The position numbers and the translations under genes were made by a program. Source: Brachionus plicatilis (taxonomy: Eukaryota; Rotifera; Eurotatoria; Ploima; Brachionidae). From it: a stretch of 64,000 nucleotides of DNA. A model generated the notes under the pieces. It saw nothing but the letters and a program-made list of their open reading frames with translations. It was not told where the DNA came from and searched no databases. Shown here piece by piece: positions 34,637-46,151 of the stretch (the first letter of the stretch is position 1; each line of letters begins with the position of its first letter). Location of the stretch: the NCBI GenBank assembly GCA_010279815.1, contig QEOQ01000573.1:757994-821993 (forward strand), given 5' to 3'.

Positions 34637-35234
34637 TTCAGCAGAATGCCTTGCTGTATATTTTTTCCTTATTCACTCCTTGTGGAGCATAGGGTCTCCA
34701 TGCTTGCTATTTGTAGCAGTATTATTCCTTGCCAATAATCACAGATCATTTTGTCTTCTTTCTTTGGAAGCTTGCCTAACGGGTGATTCATAAGTAAATG
34801 GACTGAAATTAAAAGCTAATATCTCAAAAAATAAAAATGATATTAAGTTCTGTATTTTTTTTTATGTTGTGAAGAATTTATTTTTTAATAGAATTATGAT
34901 TTTTAAACAATGAAAAAACAGCATCCTGGCAGATTTTTCTGAGCTTTGCATTGACCCCCGCCATGAGGGATTTCACAAAATTTAAGTCGAATTCCTTCAA
35001 CTTCAATTTAATGCGGTTAATCAGCGGTTATCATAATTTCATCAATTGTTCGAGTTGATTATCTACTTTTTGAGTTATCCTTGATCTAAAATTTTTAATT
35101 AAAAAGTATTTCAAATCAAATGTTGACAAATAGAAATGTGAAATTTTAGTTAAAAAATTACAGTACAAAAAGTAAAAACTTGAAATTTTTTTTTCTAATT
35201 TTGCAAGAATGGTTCTGTAAAGAGTAAAATATTG

Positions 35235-35362
35235 TACAAATTGGTACAAAAGAATTCCAAGCTCTACAAAATCTGTAATTTTCTGGAAAAAGCATACCAT
35301 CAAAAAATACTTGATTAAACTATGCCATATTGCAAAGCTTGGAATTCTTTTGTACTTTTGTA
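35235..35362. repeat. Inverted repeat with GTACAAAAGAATTCCAAGCT arms
   Basis: Left arm at 35241-35262, right arm at about 35336-35358, near-perfect complements around a roughly 75-nt loop. Belongs with the other foldback sequences by style; ends are not defined. Confidence 0.55.
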
Positions 35363-35704
35363 ATAACTTTAAAAATTTTGGAAAATAAAATAACTATAGT
35401 TTTTTCGCAATGTTCAAACCGGGAAAAGTTTAAAAATAGCAAAAAAGAATTTATTACTATTTAAAAATTTTTGATTCTCGATTTAATTGTAACAAGGTTT
35501 TACCAATTGGTTCGCTGATGGAATATTAAAAATTAAATAAAAAAGAGGAATTTAATTTAATTATTTGGATACCTGAAAAACGCACATGTCCTTAAAATCG
35601 AAAAATGCACATGTGGATACAGGACGGCCTATTAGGCTAAATTAAAAAAAAATTAACAATAAAAAAGCTTTATTTTGGTTCAATCAACGTTTTGTTTTAA
35701 TTTT

Positions 35705-35800
35705 TTTAATAATAATAATAATAATACATATAAGCTACAGCAAGTCTAGCTTGCAGAGTTGGCCTTATAGGAGGTCACCTATGGCAGCTCCTTGCACATT
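35705..35800 (-). mobile_element. Probable LINE 3' tail on the minus strand
   Basis: Read on the minus strand, a non-AT-rich segment (GGAGCTGCCATAGGTGACCT then AAGGCCAACTCTGC) runs into GTAGCTTATATGT and an (ATT)n microsatellite. This is the same layout as the CR1/L2-like LINE tail at 20460-20540 with a different microsatellite. No reverse-transcriptase sequence remains. Confidence 0.4.
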
Positions 35801-37294
35801 TTAATTTTTTTAAGCTTGATTTTTTTTTCACTTTTATTTAAAAGTTTAATTTATTTGTATCTTAGCGTTCTTTATATGTTTATTTAGTCTTACTTTTGTT
35901 TAGAAAAAGGCATTAAAATCTTATAAGTGTCTGAAGAATCTTTGCTCGTAGCCTTTCTTTTAAAAAAGAAATAAAATATTTAACAAACAAACATTAATTA
36001 ACAATGATGAATGAATTTTTAATTGTTATTTTATTATTTTAACTTTTATGTACTTTTTTCATTATGTGTTTAGCTGTTTTAATTGTTGCTATTTTAATAC
36101 AGTCACTGCTATATTGGCTTTACCATGCGTCTATTTTAAATGCTTTAAAATAATTTTTTGATAAAAATTAATAAACGAAAAATCGAGTTTTTTTTTATTT
36201 CAAAAATGATTATTAAAAAAACTTTAAAAAACATGATTCTTAATGGATTTGGTTACAAAAAATACAATTATGTGGTCTGTTTGGTTCAATGATATTAATA
36301 AATAAAAACATAGTCTTTATTTTTATAAAATTTCTCTTTTATATTTAATTTTTTTTATCATCGCCAAATCTGGCGTAATTTTTGAAATAAATATTAATTA
36401 ATTTTTTGGAAAAAAGACACTATAATGAAAAAAATTACTTTCAAAATATATTTAATTTAAAAAAGTAGCTCTAAAATTTAATTTTTTGCTTTAATGATAA
36501 TCAAAATATTTATTAAATTATCATTTACTTAAATATTTGAATGATTTTTGTGGTGTTATTTATTGCAGATTAATTAAATAATGGAAACAAAGAATTGTTA
36601 AAAAATAGTTTTATTTAGTAATGCTACAACACATAAAAGTCAACTGACATATTTTTCAAACGGATAAAAAAATTATTAAAAATTTCGTTTAGATCATTTA
36701 AGAATACGAATTAAAAATAAAAAACTTTAATTTAAAAATTTGAAATTTCAATTTTTTATTCGTTAATTAAACTTTAAAAGTAAGGAAAAATTATTTTCAA
36801 AGCCAATTTGGTAATCGATTTCAATCATTTACTTTAATAATTTTGAAAAAAGTCAATTTTTTCAATGAATATTTTGATTTTCGATTTTTTTTAATTTGAC
36901 AAACAATATTCCGGCTTTTAAACAAAGTTGTATTTGTTTTTAATTTAATTTAATAGTCATTAAAAAACTGAACGCTGTGGTCTGACCATTAATTAACCAA
37001 ATCAAAAAATAAGATTAAAATTAAATACAAAAATCGAAGTAAATTTTAGCTAACAGAAGTTTTATTTTTACCATTCATCTGAAAATTTTTTTTTATTTTT
37101 TCCTCTCTTGTTTTTCGAGTTGAGCATTTAAAATTAAAATCCAAAAAAAAATTAAAATATAAGATTTTGACTTTTGTTAATTTAATTATGTATTAAAAAT
37201 AAAAAAATTTTAGAAATTAATTTAACTACATAAATAAAAAAATGTACATCGATATTTTTGTTAATTTAATTTCCATTCCTTAGAAACTTCAAAA
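35801..37294. other. AT-rich intergenic region
   Basis: No gene or clear repeat recognised. A polypyrimidine tract with AG at 37272-37283 lies just before the start of the zinc-finger gene that follows. Confidence 0.4.
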
Positions 37295-40200
37295 ATGAAT
37301 TTTCACGCACTTATGGTAATGACACAAACTAATTCTAAATATTCTTCTGAATCCTTAAAACCTTTTCAAAAAGGATGAAGACGAGCTAATGAGCTCTGAT
37401 GTCCGAAAACCAAACGCTTCAGAGTTCGAACAACTAGTCAATTCATTTGTTCCTAAACGCTTTTATTCAGGTAGTTTTTTATCTAATTAAATTAAATCTT
37501 TTGGTAATGTTCTTTCTTTTAAGGTGTCGAATACATCATTCAATTCAAACAGGATCCAAAATTTATCAGAGGAATAAACAGGTGTATGCTAAACGAGTCA
37601 TATTTTTACTGTAAATTATGCCTAAGTGGACCTAATAAACAAAACATAATGGCTCACTGTGCCTCATATATTCATCTATTTAGATACTTTGTAACTTAAA
37701 TTTTATTTAGCCTTAAAATTAAAATAATTTTTTTTAAACATTTTAGAAGAATTTGTTTCCGATAGAGTATGATCGAGTAATAAATCCAAACAAGCTAAGA
37801 GTCTCAGTGGAATATGTAATCAAACTTTTAGAAAAAGTTTCAAAGCGACGAGTTGATATGGACCAAGTACCTGAATTGGTTTTACTGGATCGTTTGGATT
37901 ATAGATATCGAGAATGTATTTAATTTTTTTTATTTAATTTTTAAAAATTTAAAATAATCAAAATAGATGACTTTTAAGATATTAATCTTAAATAAAATAA
38001 GCTAAGAGATTATATTTTCCGCATTAAAAAGTTGTCTAATACAAAAATTAGAAGGAAATTTTCAGTTTCTTTTAATTTAGAAATTATATATTAGAATTAT
38101 ATATTAGAAATTATAATTTAGACTTTATATATTAGAAATTACATGTAAAATTAAATTGTTATGTGGTAAAAACTTTTGTGGTAAAAATTTGATATTCTTC
38201 ACAGTAATTAGGATTTCAATGTCATTGTAAACGATGGCTTAGTAACTAGGAATTTAATGTCTTTGTATTGTATTTTTTTTAGAATGTAAATTTCAATTTT
38301 CGATTTTTTAATAATAATAATAGTTAAAGATTTTTTATTCTAAATTAATAGTTGGCTTCATTTTTACGAAAGTGCTTGTCTGCTTTTTTTTCTGCAATTA
38401 TCTTATTGTTTGAAATAGTTCCAGTGTGGATAAAAAGATAACATTCTTATACTTTAAAAGCTTTTGAAAGTAAAAAACTTGACTTTTGAGAATTCCTCAA
38501 TTTTCACTCTTCTTGCAATAAATTATTTTTTGATTAAGAAAATTTCTCAAATTTTATGTCAGCATTATTTATTAAAAAATTTAAATAATCTAGACTTTTT
38601 CGAAATGTAAATTTAAAGTTTAGATTCAAAATTAATAAGCTCGAAACTTATTATGAAATTAAATTACAATAAAAACACTTGTTTATTTTTTTTACATGTT
38701 ATTTTTCCAGAAAAATTAAAAATTCTTCATATTAGGTTTTCTCTTTGTACTGAGTCAAATGATAAAAATGCTCAACATCAGGGCTATACAACTCTAGGTA
38801 TTTTAAAAATTAATAAAAGGAGAAAAATAAAAATATTTATTTAAAAAATTTAAAATACACTGGTTCTACTAAAAGCACAGAATTGGTAAAATTATGGTAT
38901 TTTACGTAATTTTACGTAAGTTTCGGTCAGTTTACGTAAATATTAGTCGGTAAGGATATGTAATTTTATTTGTTTGGTAATTAAAGTATAAATCAAGGAA
39001 TAATTTAAAAATGAAAAAAATAATCAAAATTAATGTATCTTAGACACCAAATTAGTTTTTATTTTATCCAGATCAGAGAGAATTGGTGATTTTCTCAGTC
39101 TATAAAATCTGAAACCTTTAATAACTATAAATTTGATTTATAGTTAAAAAAAAAACTTTATTTACCAAATTTTACCAAAAATTGTGTAATTGTGCAGATA
39201 GTTGATGCAACTATGAATTTTACACCATGTTGCATTTACAGAACAAATTATAAACTTTTAGAAAAAAAGTTGTAAAATTTTTTCTAATTTTGTTCTGTTC
39301 TTTTTTACTGAACTTCACTAAACCAATTAAATATAAATAAATTAAAATAAAATATATGTAATAAAAGGTGCTACATGTTTAAGTGTAGTTTAAGAAAGAA
39401 TTTAAAAAATGTTAGGAATTACGAAAAGGAAAAAATTTTATTTGTGTCAAATTGTTTTTTAATACCGCTTTTTTAATAAACTTTACTTTAAATTAAAAGA
39501 AATCCATTTAAATTAATGCAAATTAAAAATTCGAATATAAGACATATGAGCAATGGTACCCAATGTAGAAATGTAGAAAATAGATTGTGCTCAACTTGCA
39601 ACATGCCAATCACTATAAGAAAATTTTTTTTTTATTAGAATAGATCAGACTTGTTTATAAGTCACAGTTTTAAGTCAAAGTTATGACTTGCACAAAAATT
39701 TTTATCAATATCTGCTTCATTTGGACCAGTTGAAAGAATTTTTTCATAATCTGGTTACATTAACAGACCACATAGGTCAAGATTAACAGCCAGGAATTTG
39801 GAAGCAACTCACCAATTCTCTCTGAAGTAAAGTCAATGATTCAATAAATCCATATTTTATACCAATAAAGTAGTTGCTTCCAAATTCCTGGCTGTTAATC
39901 TTGACCTATGTGGTCTGTTAATGTAACCAGATTATGAAAAAATTCTTTCAACTGGTCCAAATGAAGCAGATATTGATAAAAATTTTTGTGCAAGCTATAA
40001 CTTTGACTTTATAAAAAAAAAAATTTAATAAAATTAATTTTTTAATAAATGAATGCCTTTGTCTTTTTTTTTTTAAATAATTTTAAATTTTTCCAAAGTC
40101 AATTTTCAGAGTTTAATATTCTCTTTAATTTTGATCTGCTAAATTTTTTCACACTGAGATGCTTTAAATTTTATGAAAGTATCGATCAATTGATTTAACA

Positions 40201-41218
40201 ATTTATTATTCCTCTCACTTGGCTAACATTAAATCTGCTAATAAAAAATCTCCTCTAGGATTTAAATTTTTCTAGTCCCAGAGTCAGCTATCAAAAGAGA
40301 CGATTTACAATTAAATTTTTAAATTTTTTTTTTGTTGAAGTTACTGAAAATTACTCAAAACACAACAGACCCGTAGATTTAAAAAACATCAAACTCAATG
40401 AGCTGACCAGTTTGAATCTAGACGAAGAAGATAGAATTCTGGAAGATAAGAGGGAAGAAATTTTGAGAAACAAGGGCTCAGTACACAATTCTTTTGTGCA
40501 GCATTTGATTGATTCCAACAGCGAAGATTTTATTTCAATGGATACTGGTGACCAGCGTTTTGTAAACCATAAATCAAATTTGCGGTACAGAGAAAGAGGA
40601 TCTATGAAAAGCACCAATATTGTGGTCAAGCGTGAAAAAGAATATCGGATAGAAAATCACCATCAACTTGATAAGAGACAAGAAACTAAAAAAAGTCCAG
40701 TGCAACAAAAAGCTGAGAATGAATACGAAAAAGATGTTGAAGAAGTTTCAGACGATTATTTAAGACAATTAGCTACTAGAATAATGAGTTCAATTGAAAC
40801 GGGTGATCTTAATTTTGAAGATGAATTTATTGAGTGCTGTATCAAGTATGCCGAATTGCTGATCTATAAAGAATATGTGGATTTTGAAAGTATGGACAGA
40901 TTGCAAAGTTTGTTTTTTAGAGGAGATGATTTATCTGAACAAGTTCAACCTGAAAGTGGTGATAATGGACAGAATTTAAATCTATCTCCAAAAATCCCAG
41001 AAGAACCATTTCAAGAAACCATACAGAATTTTAAGGAGTCTCCAAAAATCCCAGAAGAACCATTTCAAGAAACCATACAGAATTTTAAGGAGTCTCCAAA
41101 AATACCAGAAGAACCTCAATATGGGACACATAATGGCGAAACTGATGATGAATTTGAATCTGATGAGCAATTCATTGACAGATCCAATATAAAAATTGAA
41201 AGAGATTTAGGATACTGA
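37295..41218 (+). CDS. U1-type (C2H2) zinc-finger protein, unknown
   Basis: A 443-residue protein from five exons, 37295-37315, 37374-37470, 37524-37690, 37747-37915 and 40341-41218; every join is GT..AG and phase-consistent, total 1332 nt. One zinc finger, C-x2-C-x11-H-x5-H (residues about 68-89, FYCKLCLSG to SYIHLFRYF), has the spacing of U1/matrin-type fingers, which bind double-stranded or structured RNA or mediate protein contacts. A basic LLEKVSKRRVDMDQVPEL segment follows. The long last exon is charged and mostly disordered, with a tandem SPKIPEEPFQETIQNFKE repeat near residues 366-407 and an acidic end. The first exon encodes only seven residues. Intron 4 (2.4 kb) is full of repeats. 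The next gene, LEO1, starts 161 bp after the stop. No named orthologue recognised. Confidence 0.72.
38890..38966. repeat. Dispersed repeat R1, copy 2
   Basis: TTACGTAA blocks followed by TTAGTCGGTAAGGATATGTA, matching copies at 10560-10690 and 46930-47100. Lies in intron 4 of the zinc-finger gene. Confidence 0.65.
39195..39330. repeat. Half of a GATGCAAC-type foldback element
   Basis: AGTTGATGCAACTATGAATT.. then TTGCATTTACAGAACAA and TTTTTACTGAACTTCACTAA align with the right half of the foldback at 14285-14413. The left half is missing or unrecognisable. Confidence 0.55.
39646..40007. mobile_element. hAT-like MITE copy with a 136-bp near-perfect hairpin
   Basis: The left end CAGACTTGTTTATAAGTC matches the MITE at 17021. 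Arms 39674-39809 and 39872-40007 (136 bp each) are inverted with only two mismatches by eye, around a 62-nt loop. Two copies of the element appear joined head to head, the right one lacking the terminal 28 bp. Intron-located, so pre-mRNA would form a long duplex. Confidence 0.85.
40985..41112 (+). repeat. 54-bp in-frame coding tandem repeat
   Basis: Two identical 54-bp units (40985-41038 and 41039-41092) and the start of a third, encoding SPKIPEEPFQETIQNFKE. The identity at third positions shows a very recent expansion. Confidence 0.9.
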
Positions 41219-41273
41219 AATAAAAATATTTAAAAATTGTAGTTATTATTATTGCCAATTTCGTATAGATGTA

Positions 41274-41279
41274 AATAAA
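41274..41279 (+). terminator. Polyadenylation signal of the zinc-finger gene
   Basis: AATAAA 56 nt after the zinc-finger stop codon and 100 nt before the LEO1 start. Confidence 0.5.
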
Positions 41280-41379
41280 TTTTTAAATTTCTACTAGTTA
41301 ATTGTCACAGGAGCAAAGCTTTTGATCGGGCTTAAAATGGACTTTTTTTTAGAAATTAATTTTTTATTTGATTTAGAGT

Positions 41380-44300
41380 ATGTCTGGCATTGATGAAATA
41401 TTTGGCAGTGGCTCTGAAAATGGTAAGCTATTTTTTTTAATTAAAAAAAATTATTTCTATTTTATTATATGTAAATATTTTGCATGGTAATTTCTTGCAG
41501 TTCTCTGAAAAACCCATGAGACAAATGTAGGCCTGGTAGAACGGTTCCGTAAAGTCGGTTTTAAAACAGTTTTGAAAAGAACCGGTTCTGCGTTCAGCTT
41601 AAGCACACTATGATATTACTATAAACATGTTTTGAATGTATTTCTATTTTTACGAATTAAAGGGGAAAAATTTTTTAAATTTTAGATTTTGATATTTTAA
41701 TAAATTTTGTACAATATTTTTCCAAAAACTGTAATTATTTCGAAATAAAAATGCAAACAATTTCTTGGAAAAATTGCACAAAAATTAGAACCAGTTTTAG
41801 AACCGGTCTATCAGCCCTAGATAAATGATAGCTTTTTTTTCATATTGATTTTTTATTTACATTAAGGACAATGATTGAAAGCTCCAATTTTTTTTAAATT
41901 AAATGAAATTTTCTTAGAAATTTAAAATTTAAACTTTTTTAATTCTGATATCTGACATGTTTAAAAATGTCTTTGATTTTTTTTTTTATTATTAGAAGAC
42001 TATTTTTTGTGAAAAATTTGTAATTTTTCTATTTTGCTATTGTGATGCAATACCAAGATAAAGAGACGAAAATGTTTAGGAATAGAACAAATTGCTGGAT
42101 TTTGGATTACCTGTTTTCTTTGGTATTGTGAAACTCAAATACAAATTGAACAAAAATCCTTCTTTTTTTGATTAATTGAAATTAAAGTTAATAAAATATA
42201 CTTAAAAAAATACTGCAACAAAATGCAACATACTTTGTTGCACCTTTTTAACCTAAAATAATTTTTCTCATGTTTGAATAAGACAAAAAATAAAATATCA
42301 ATAATATTTAAATTGATTATTGGTTTAATTTACTAAAAAAAGAAAGTAATGATTTTATTTTAGGTTAAAAAGGCACTTTGTTGCTGTATTTTTTTAAGTA
42401 TATTTTATTAACTTTAATTTTAATTCATCAAAAAAAGAAGAATTTTTGTTCAATTTGTATTTGAATTTCACAATACAGTTTTCTTTTTCAATTTTAGTTT
42501 CTGAGAAAGAGAGATAACATGGGAAAGTAAAATCCAAAATTGATCCAAATAAAGATATATAAAGGTTTAAAATTTAGATCCCATTTTATGCTTGACAAAA
42601 TTTTTATTAAATTTAACCTTGAATTACAACTTTTTTTAAATTCATCTATCATTGAAATAAAAATTAATTTAAAGTCAAAATTTTTACAAAGAAACTTGGT
42701 TTCTTTGGAAAATTGAAGTTTCAGATCAAATTTTAAGATCAAAACGATCATTGAAAATTTTAAAACTTAATGAATTTAATGATTTTAATAATTAAAAAAA
42801 AAATACTAAACATTACTAGACATGGTATTTCAAATAATGGTTCATTATCAAATTAAAACCAGAATGATTGATCATTCATTCAAAATAGAATAATTTTATT
42901 TATCCAATTAAACAAATTATAAATTTTAAAACATTAAAATTTTTGTCTTTTTAAGTTTTTATTAAAATAAATAAAAAAATTTAAATCTATTTAAGCTCAA
43001 TAAAAAGGGATATTTTAAAATATAATTTAAAAATTTAAATAAAATTTTAATATATGAAAATAAACTTTTCATTTCATAACATATCAAGTAATTGCTTAGG
43101 AAAAAATTTATTTTTTCTCTATTATTAAAAAAATATTACATTTGATTTTTTTACTCTTGATCTCAAACTTCAATGCCGTTTCTTTTTGTCTAGCGATTTT
43201 ATAAAATACCATCGTACAAGACTTTTCAACTGATATCTTCATTTTTCACTTGCAAAGCCAGTGTTCTTTCCGGAATTGGACTTGAAAAATATTCAAATTA
43301 AAATTAGAAAAATTAAGATAGAGAATAACAGAATACACATATTTAAATGTTTGATTTTGAAAATACAGTACAATTTAAAACATACTTGTACATTTCTTTT
43401 CCTCGACTTTTCCTCAACTCTTCCTTTCCTCTCCTAAGAGTTGAAGAAAGGAATAGTCGAGGAAAAGAAAAGTTGAGGAAGAGTTGAGGTCCTGTTCTGA
43501 TATGGTATTTTATTTTTAGAATAGAATGGACTGCTGAATTTTGAATTAATTCTTATCTTTTGATTTAGTTTCTGTAAGAGATTTAAGACATGGAAAAGAA
43601 TAATCTAAGATAGATCCAATTAAAGACTTGTATAGGTTACCTGAATGTGTTAAATTTTAGGCCCCATTTTTTATTTGATAAGATTTTAATTAAATCCAAT
43701 ATAAAATAACAACGTAATATCTTCTATCATTGAAGCAAATGTTATTATAAAAAGCTGCTTTTAAAGTTAATCAACAAGCTAGTCCATATAAGATCGATTA
43801 AAACTTCATTTATTCAAAATAAAATTTAAATTTAATACACTTTTAATAAAAAGAATAAAATTAATTAGGTATTAAAAAATTTTAAAAAAAAAATTTAACA
43901 TTTTAATGTATAAATTAAAAATTTTAAATTTTTTGGCTAAGACTTTTAAAAATAATTTTTTATAAAAAGTGCAGACTTAGATTTTTTTGGGATAATTGTT
44001 TCAGCACACTCAAAAATAGTTTTAGCACACCTTTAATATCTATCAAACACACTCACTTAATAACAACTCTAAATTACTGTTCTGCACACTCAAAAAAATT
44101 TTTTCAAACTGAAAGAAAAATCATCTTAATTTTTTAATTTTTTAAAGCCTAAATAACAAACTTTAAAATTTAAAAAAAATCATTTCAAAGTTTGAAATTT
44201 TCAGCTTTATTATTGTTTAAAAAAAACAACTAATAAAAAAGTTTTTTGAAATATAATTAGAAATATTGAAACTAAAATTAATTAATAAAACTAAAATTTG

Positions 44301-45760
44301 ATTTCTTAATTAAAAGTGGGTTAAAAAGTTTTCTATGAATTTTGCTGGATTTACTAAAAATTACTAAAAAAGGTGTGTGGAACAGTGTTAATGATGTTTT
44401 TAAGTATAGTGTGTTTTTTAGATTTTAAGGATGTGCTGAAACGATTTTTAAGTGTGTTAAAACGATTTTTTTAATGACTGAAAATTTATTTTGGGACTTT
44501 TAAACAACTCTGTGACAGATGTAGAAACAAATTGTGTTTTTGTTAATAAAAAAAATTTTATTTCTAGAAAGCGATGAAAAAGAACTGGAAGAACACGCAG
44601 AAATGGACCAAGCTGAAGAGGATGAAGAAGAACATGAGAGCAATAATGAGGTAGAACAAGAGCAAGGTTCTGGAAGCGATGAAGACATTGTAAGCAAAGC
44701 GCCAAAGGCTGCAGCCGAAGTGTTTGGTGATGAGCTAGCCGATTTGTCTGACAGCGACAAGGGCGAGCAAGAATTGGAAGAGCAAACAAACGAAATGCAC
44801 CAAGAGGAGGAAGAAGAAGAAGAAGAAGAAGTAGAAGAAGAAGAGGAGGAAGAGATTATTGACATTGAAATTCCAAGAGTCAAAACTGATCTGGGAAACG
44901 AAGTCAATTTTGTGAAGCTACCAAACTTTCTTAGTGTTGAACCAAAACCATTCGATCCGGAGACCTATGAGGATGAGAATCCGGCCAAAAGTGACACTTT
45001 GGATGAAGAAGGAAAAACTAGGGTCAGACTCAAAGTAGAGAACACAATTCGCTGGAAATACGAAAAAGACACTGACGGCAATCTGATGAAGCAGTCGAAT
45101 GCCAAAATTGTCAAATGGTCTGACGGAAGTTTGTCTCTTTATCTTGGCAATGAAATATTCGATGTTTACAAGACAGCTATTCAAGGAAATCAAAACCATT
45201 TGTTTGTTCGCCAGGGCAATGTGTTGCAGGGTCAAACTGTGTTTAAAACAAAGTTGACTTTTAGGCCCCATTCAATCGATTCCATGACACATAGAAAAAT
45301 GACCATGTCTTTGGTGGAAAGTGGCTCGAGGACAAAAAAAGTCAAAATATTAAATGAATTGACCAAAAATCCGGAGAACAAGCGCCTAGAGCTTTTGAAA
45401 CAAGAGGAAGAAAAGCTGAAGGCAGCGTCAAGGAGACAAAATCAGCAAAGGCGGATGAGAGAAAAGTCGCATCAAAAAGGTCTGTCGGCTAAATATTTGG
45501 AGGACAGATACAGTGATGATGACAATGCCATTTCGCTGTCAGAAATAAAGAGTAAATTCAAACGAGGCTCCAGGAATGAGAGCAAGGTGTCCATTTACTC
45601 GTCGAGTGATGAATCGGATCGCGACAGGCGATTGAATAAGGCCAAGGTAAACGACTATGAGAGTGATGAAGATGAAAGTGAGAGTGATTATGATGACCGA
45701 CGCAAAAGTGCGTCCAAAAAGAAAAAGAAAAGAGTTGTTAATGAAGATGATGACGAGTAA
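41380..45760 (+). CDS. LEO1: RNA polymerase-associated protein LEO1 (PAF1 complex)
   Basis: Subunit of the nuclear PAF1 complex, which travels with RNA polymerase II and promotes elongation and histone modification. Exons are 41380-41422 and 44568-45760, giving 411 residues ([15 protein letters not shown] at the N-terminus, like the short acidic start of other LEO1 proteins). Residues about 15-115 are very acidic with a long Glu run. The conserved LEO1 core runs from about residue 131 ([17 protein letters not shown]) through [32 protein letters not shown] and THRKMTMSL to [10 protein letters not shown]. The C-terminus is Ser/Asp-rich and basic, ending [14 protein letters not shown]. Human LEO1 is 666 residues; the difference lies in the acidic N-terminal region. 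The 3.1-kb intron 1 is built of transposons. An AG acceptor (TTTGATTTAG) lies 3 nt before the ATG. Confidence 0.95.
41528..41819. mobile_element. 292-bp MITE with TAGGSCTG ends
   Basis: The left end is TAGGCCTGGTAGAACGGTTC and the right end, complemented, TAGGGCTGATAGACCGGTTC. Flanks GACAAATG and GATAAATG differ at one of 8 bases. An 8-bp duplication and these ends fit hAT. Also carries internal GGTTCT/AGAACC motifs. In LEO1 intron 1. Confidence 0.78.
42121..42477. mobile_element. Foldback element, GTATTGTGAAA family, copy 2
   Basis: 357 bp, homologous throughout to 8632-9005. Ends TGGTATTGTGAAACTC and TTTCACAATACA. Perfect 8-bp duplication GTTTTCTT at 42113-42120 and 42478-42485. The DNA on both sides matches one continuous stretch at about 43520-43640, which serves as a related empty site. 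Confidence 0.88.
42706..42905. repeat. Repeat R2, inverted copy
   Basis: TTGAAGTTTCAGATCAAATTTTAAG and following blocks are the reverse complement of 46640-46872 with moderate divergence. In LEO1 intron 1. Confidence 0.55.
43398..43490. repeat. Purine/pyrimidine hairpin
   Basis: A pyrimidine-only stretch (TTCCTCGACTTTTCCTCAAC..) is followed at once by its purine complement (..GTCGAGGAAAAGAAAAGTTG), giving a hairpin with overlapping alternative pairings and a strand-composition switch at about 43434. It is flanked by AT-rich DNA in LEO1 intron 1. Confidence 0.6.
44000..44513. repeat. Inverted-repeat remnant ending in the CAGAGTTGTT family terminus
   Basis: Blocks GTTTCAGCACACTC and TTTTAGCACAC (44000-44035) are mirrored by GATGTGCTGAAACG and AGTGTGTTAAAACG (44428-44465). 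The right end GGGACTTTTAAACAACTCTG equals the right end of the MITE at 34019-34636. No matching left end was found, so it is truncated or composite. Confidence 0.5.
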
Positions 45761-46151
45761 GGTGCTTGTCATTCTGTTTTTCAAGTATCGATACTTTGAG
45801 ACTATTGTTACATTTATTTGAACTAAATTTTGTATCATAATAAAAATTGTTTAAATTTTGTTCAAGTTTAAAAAAAGAAAAAATTTTGGGTCTAAAACCT
45901 CAAACTAATTAAATTTTTTTTTTTTTTTTTCTCAGTCAATTTATTTAGTTTATTTAAAAAATTTTAAGCCTCTTAGGTAAGTTGAAAAATAAAAAAATCT
46001 GATTTACAAATCACATTAAGTTTCATAAATAATTAATCCATTTGAAATTTTATAAAAATTTTAATGTCTAGATTACATAAAAGAGAGATGAGAAAAGAGA
46101 AAAAAAAATTATGAAAGGACGGTTTGCACGTATTTTCACATCAAGATATTG

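Noticed and set aside
44457..44907. Minus-strand Ser-rich and His-rich ORFs at the start of LEO1 exon 2
   Set aside because: They are complements of the Glu-rich LEO1 repeat.
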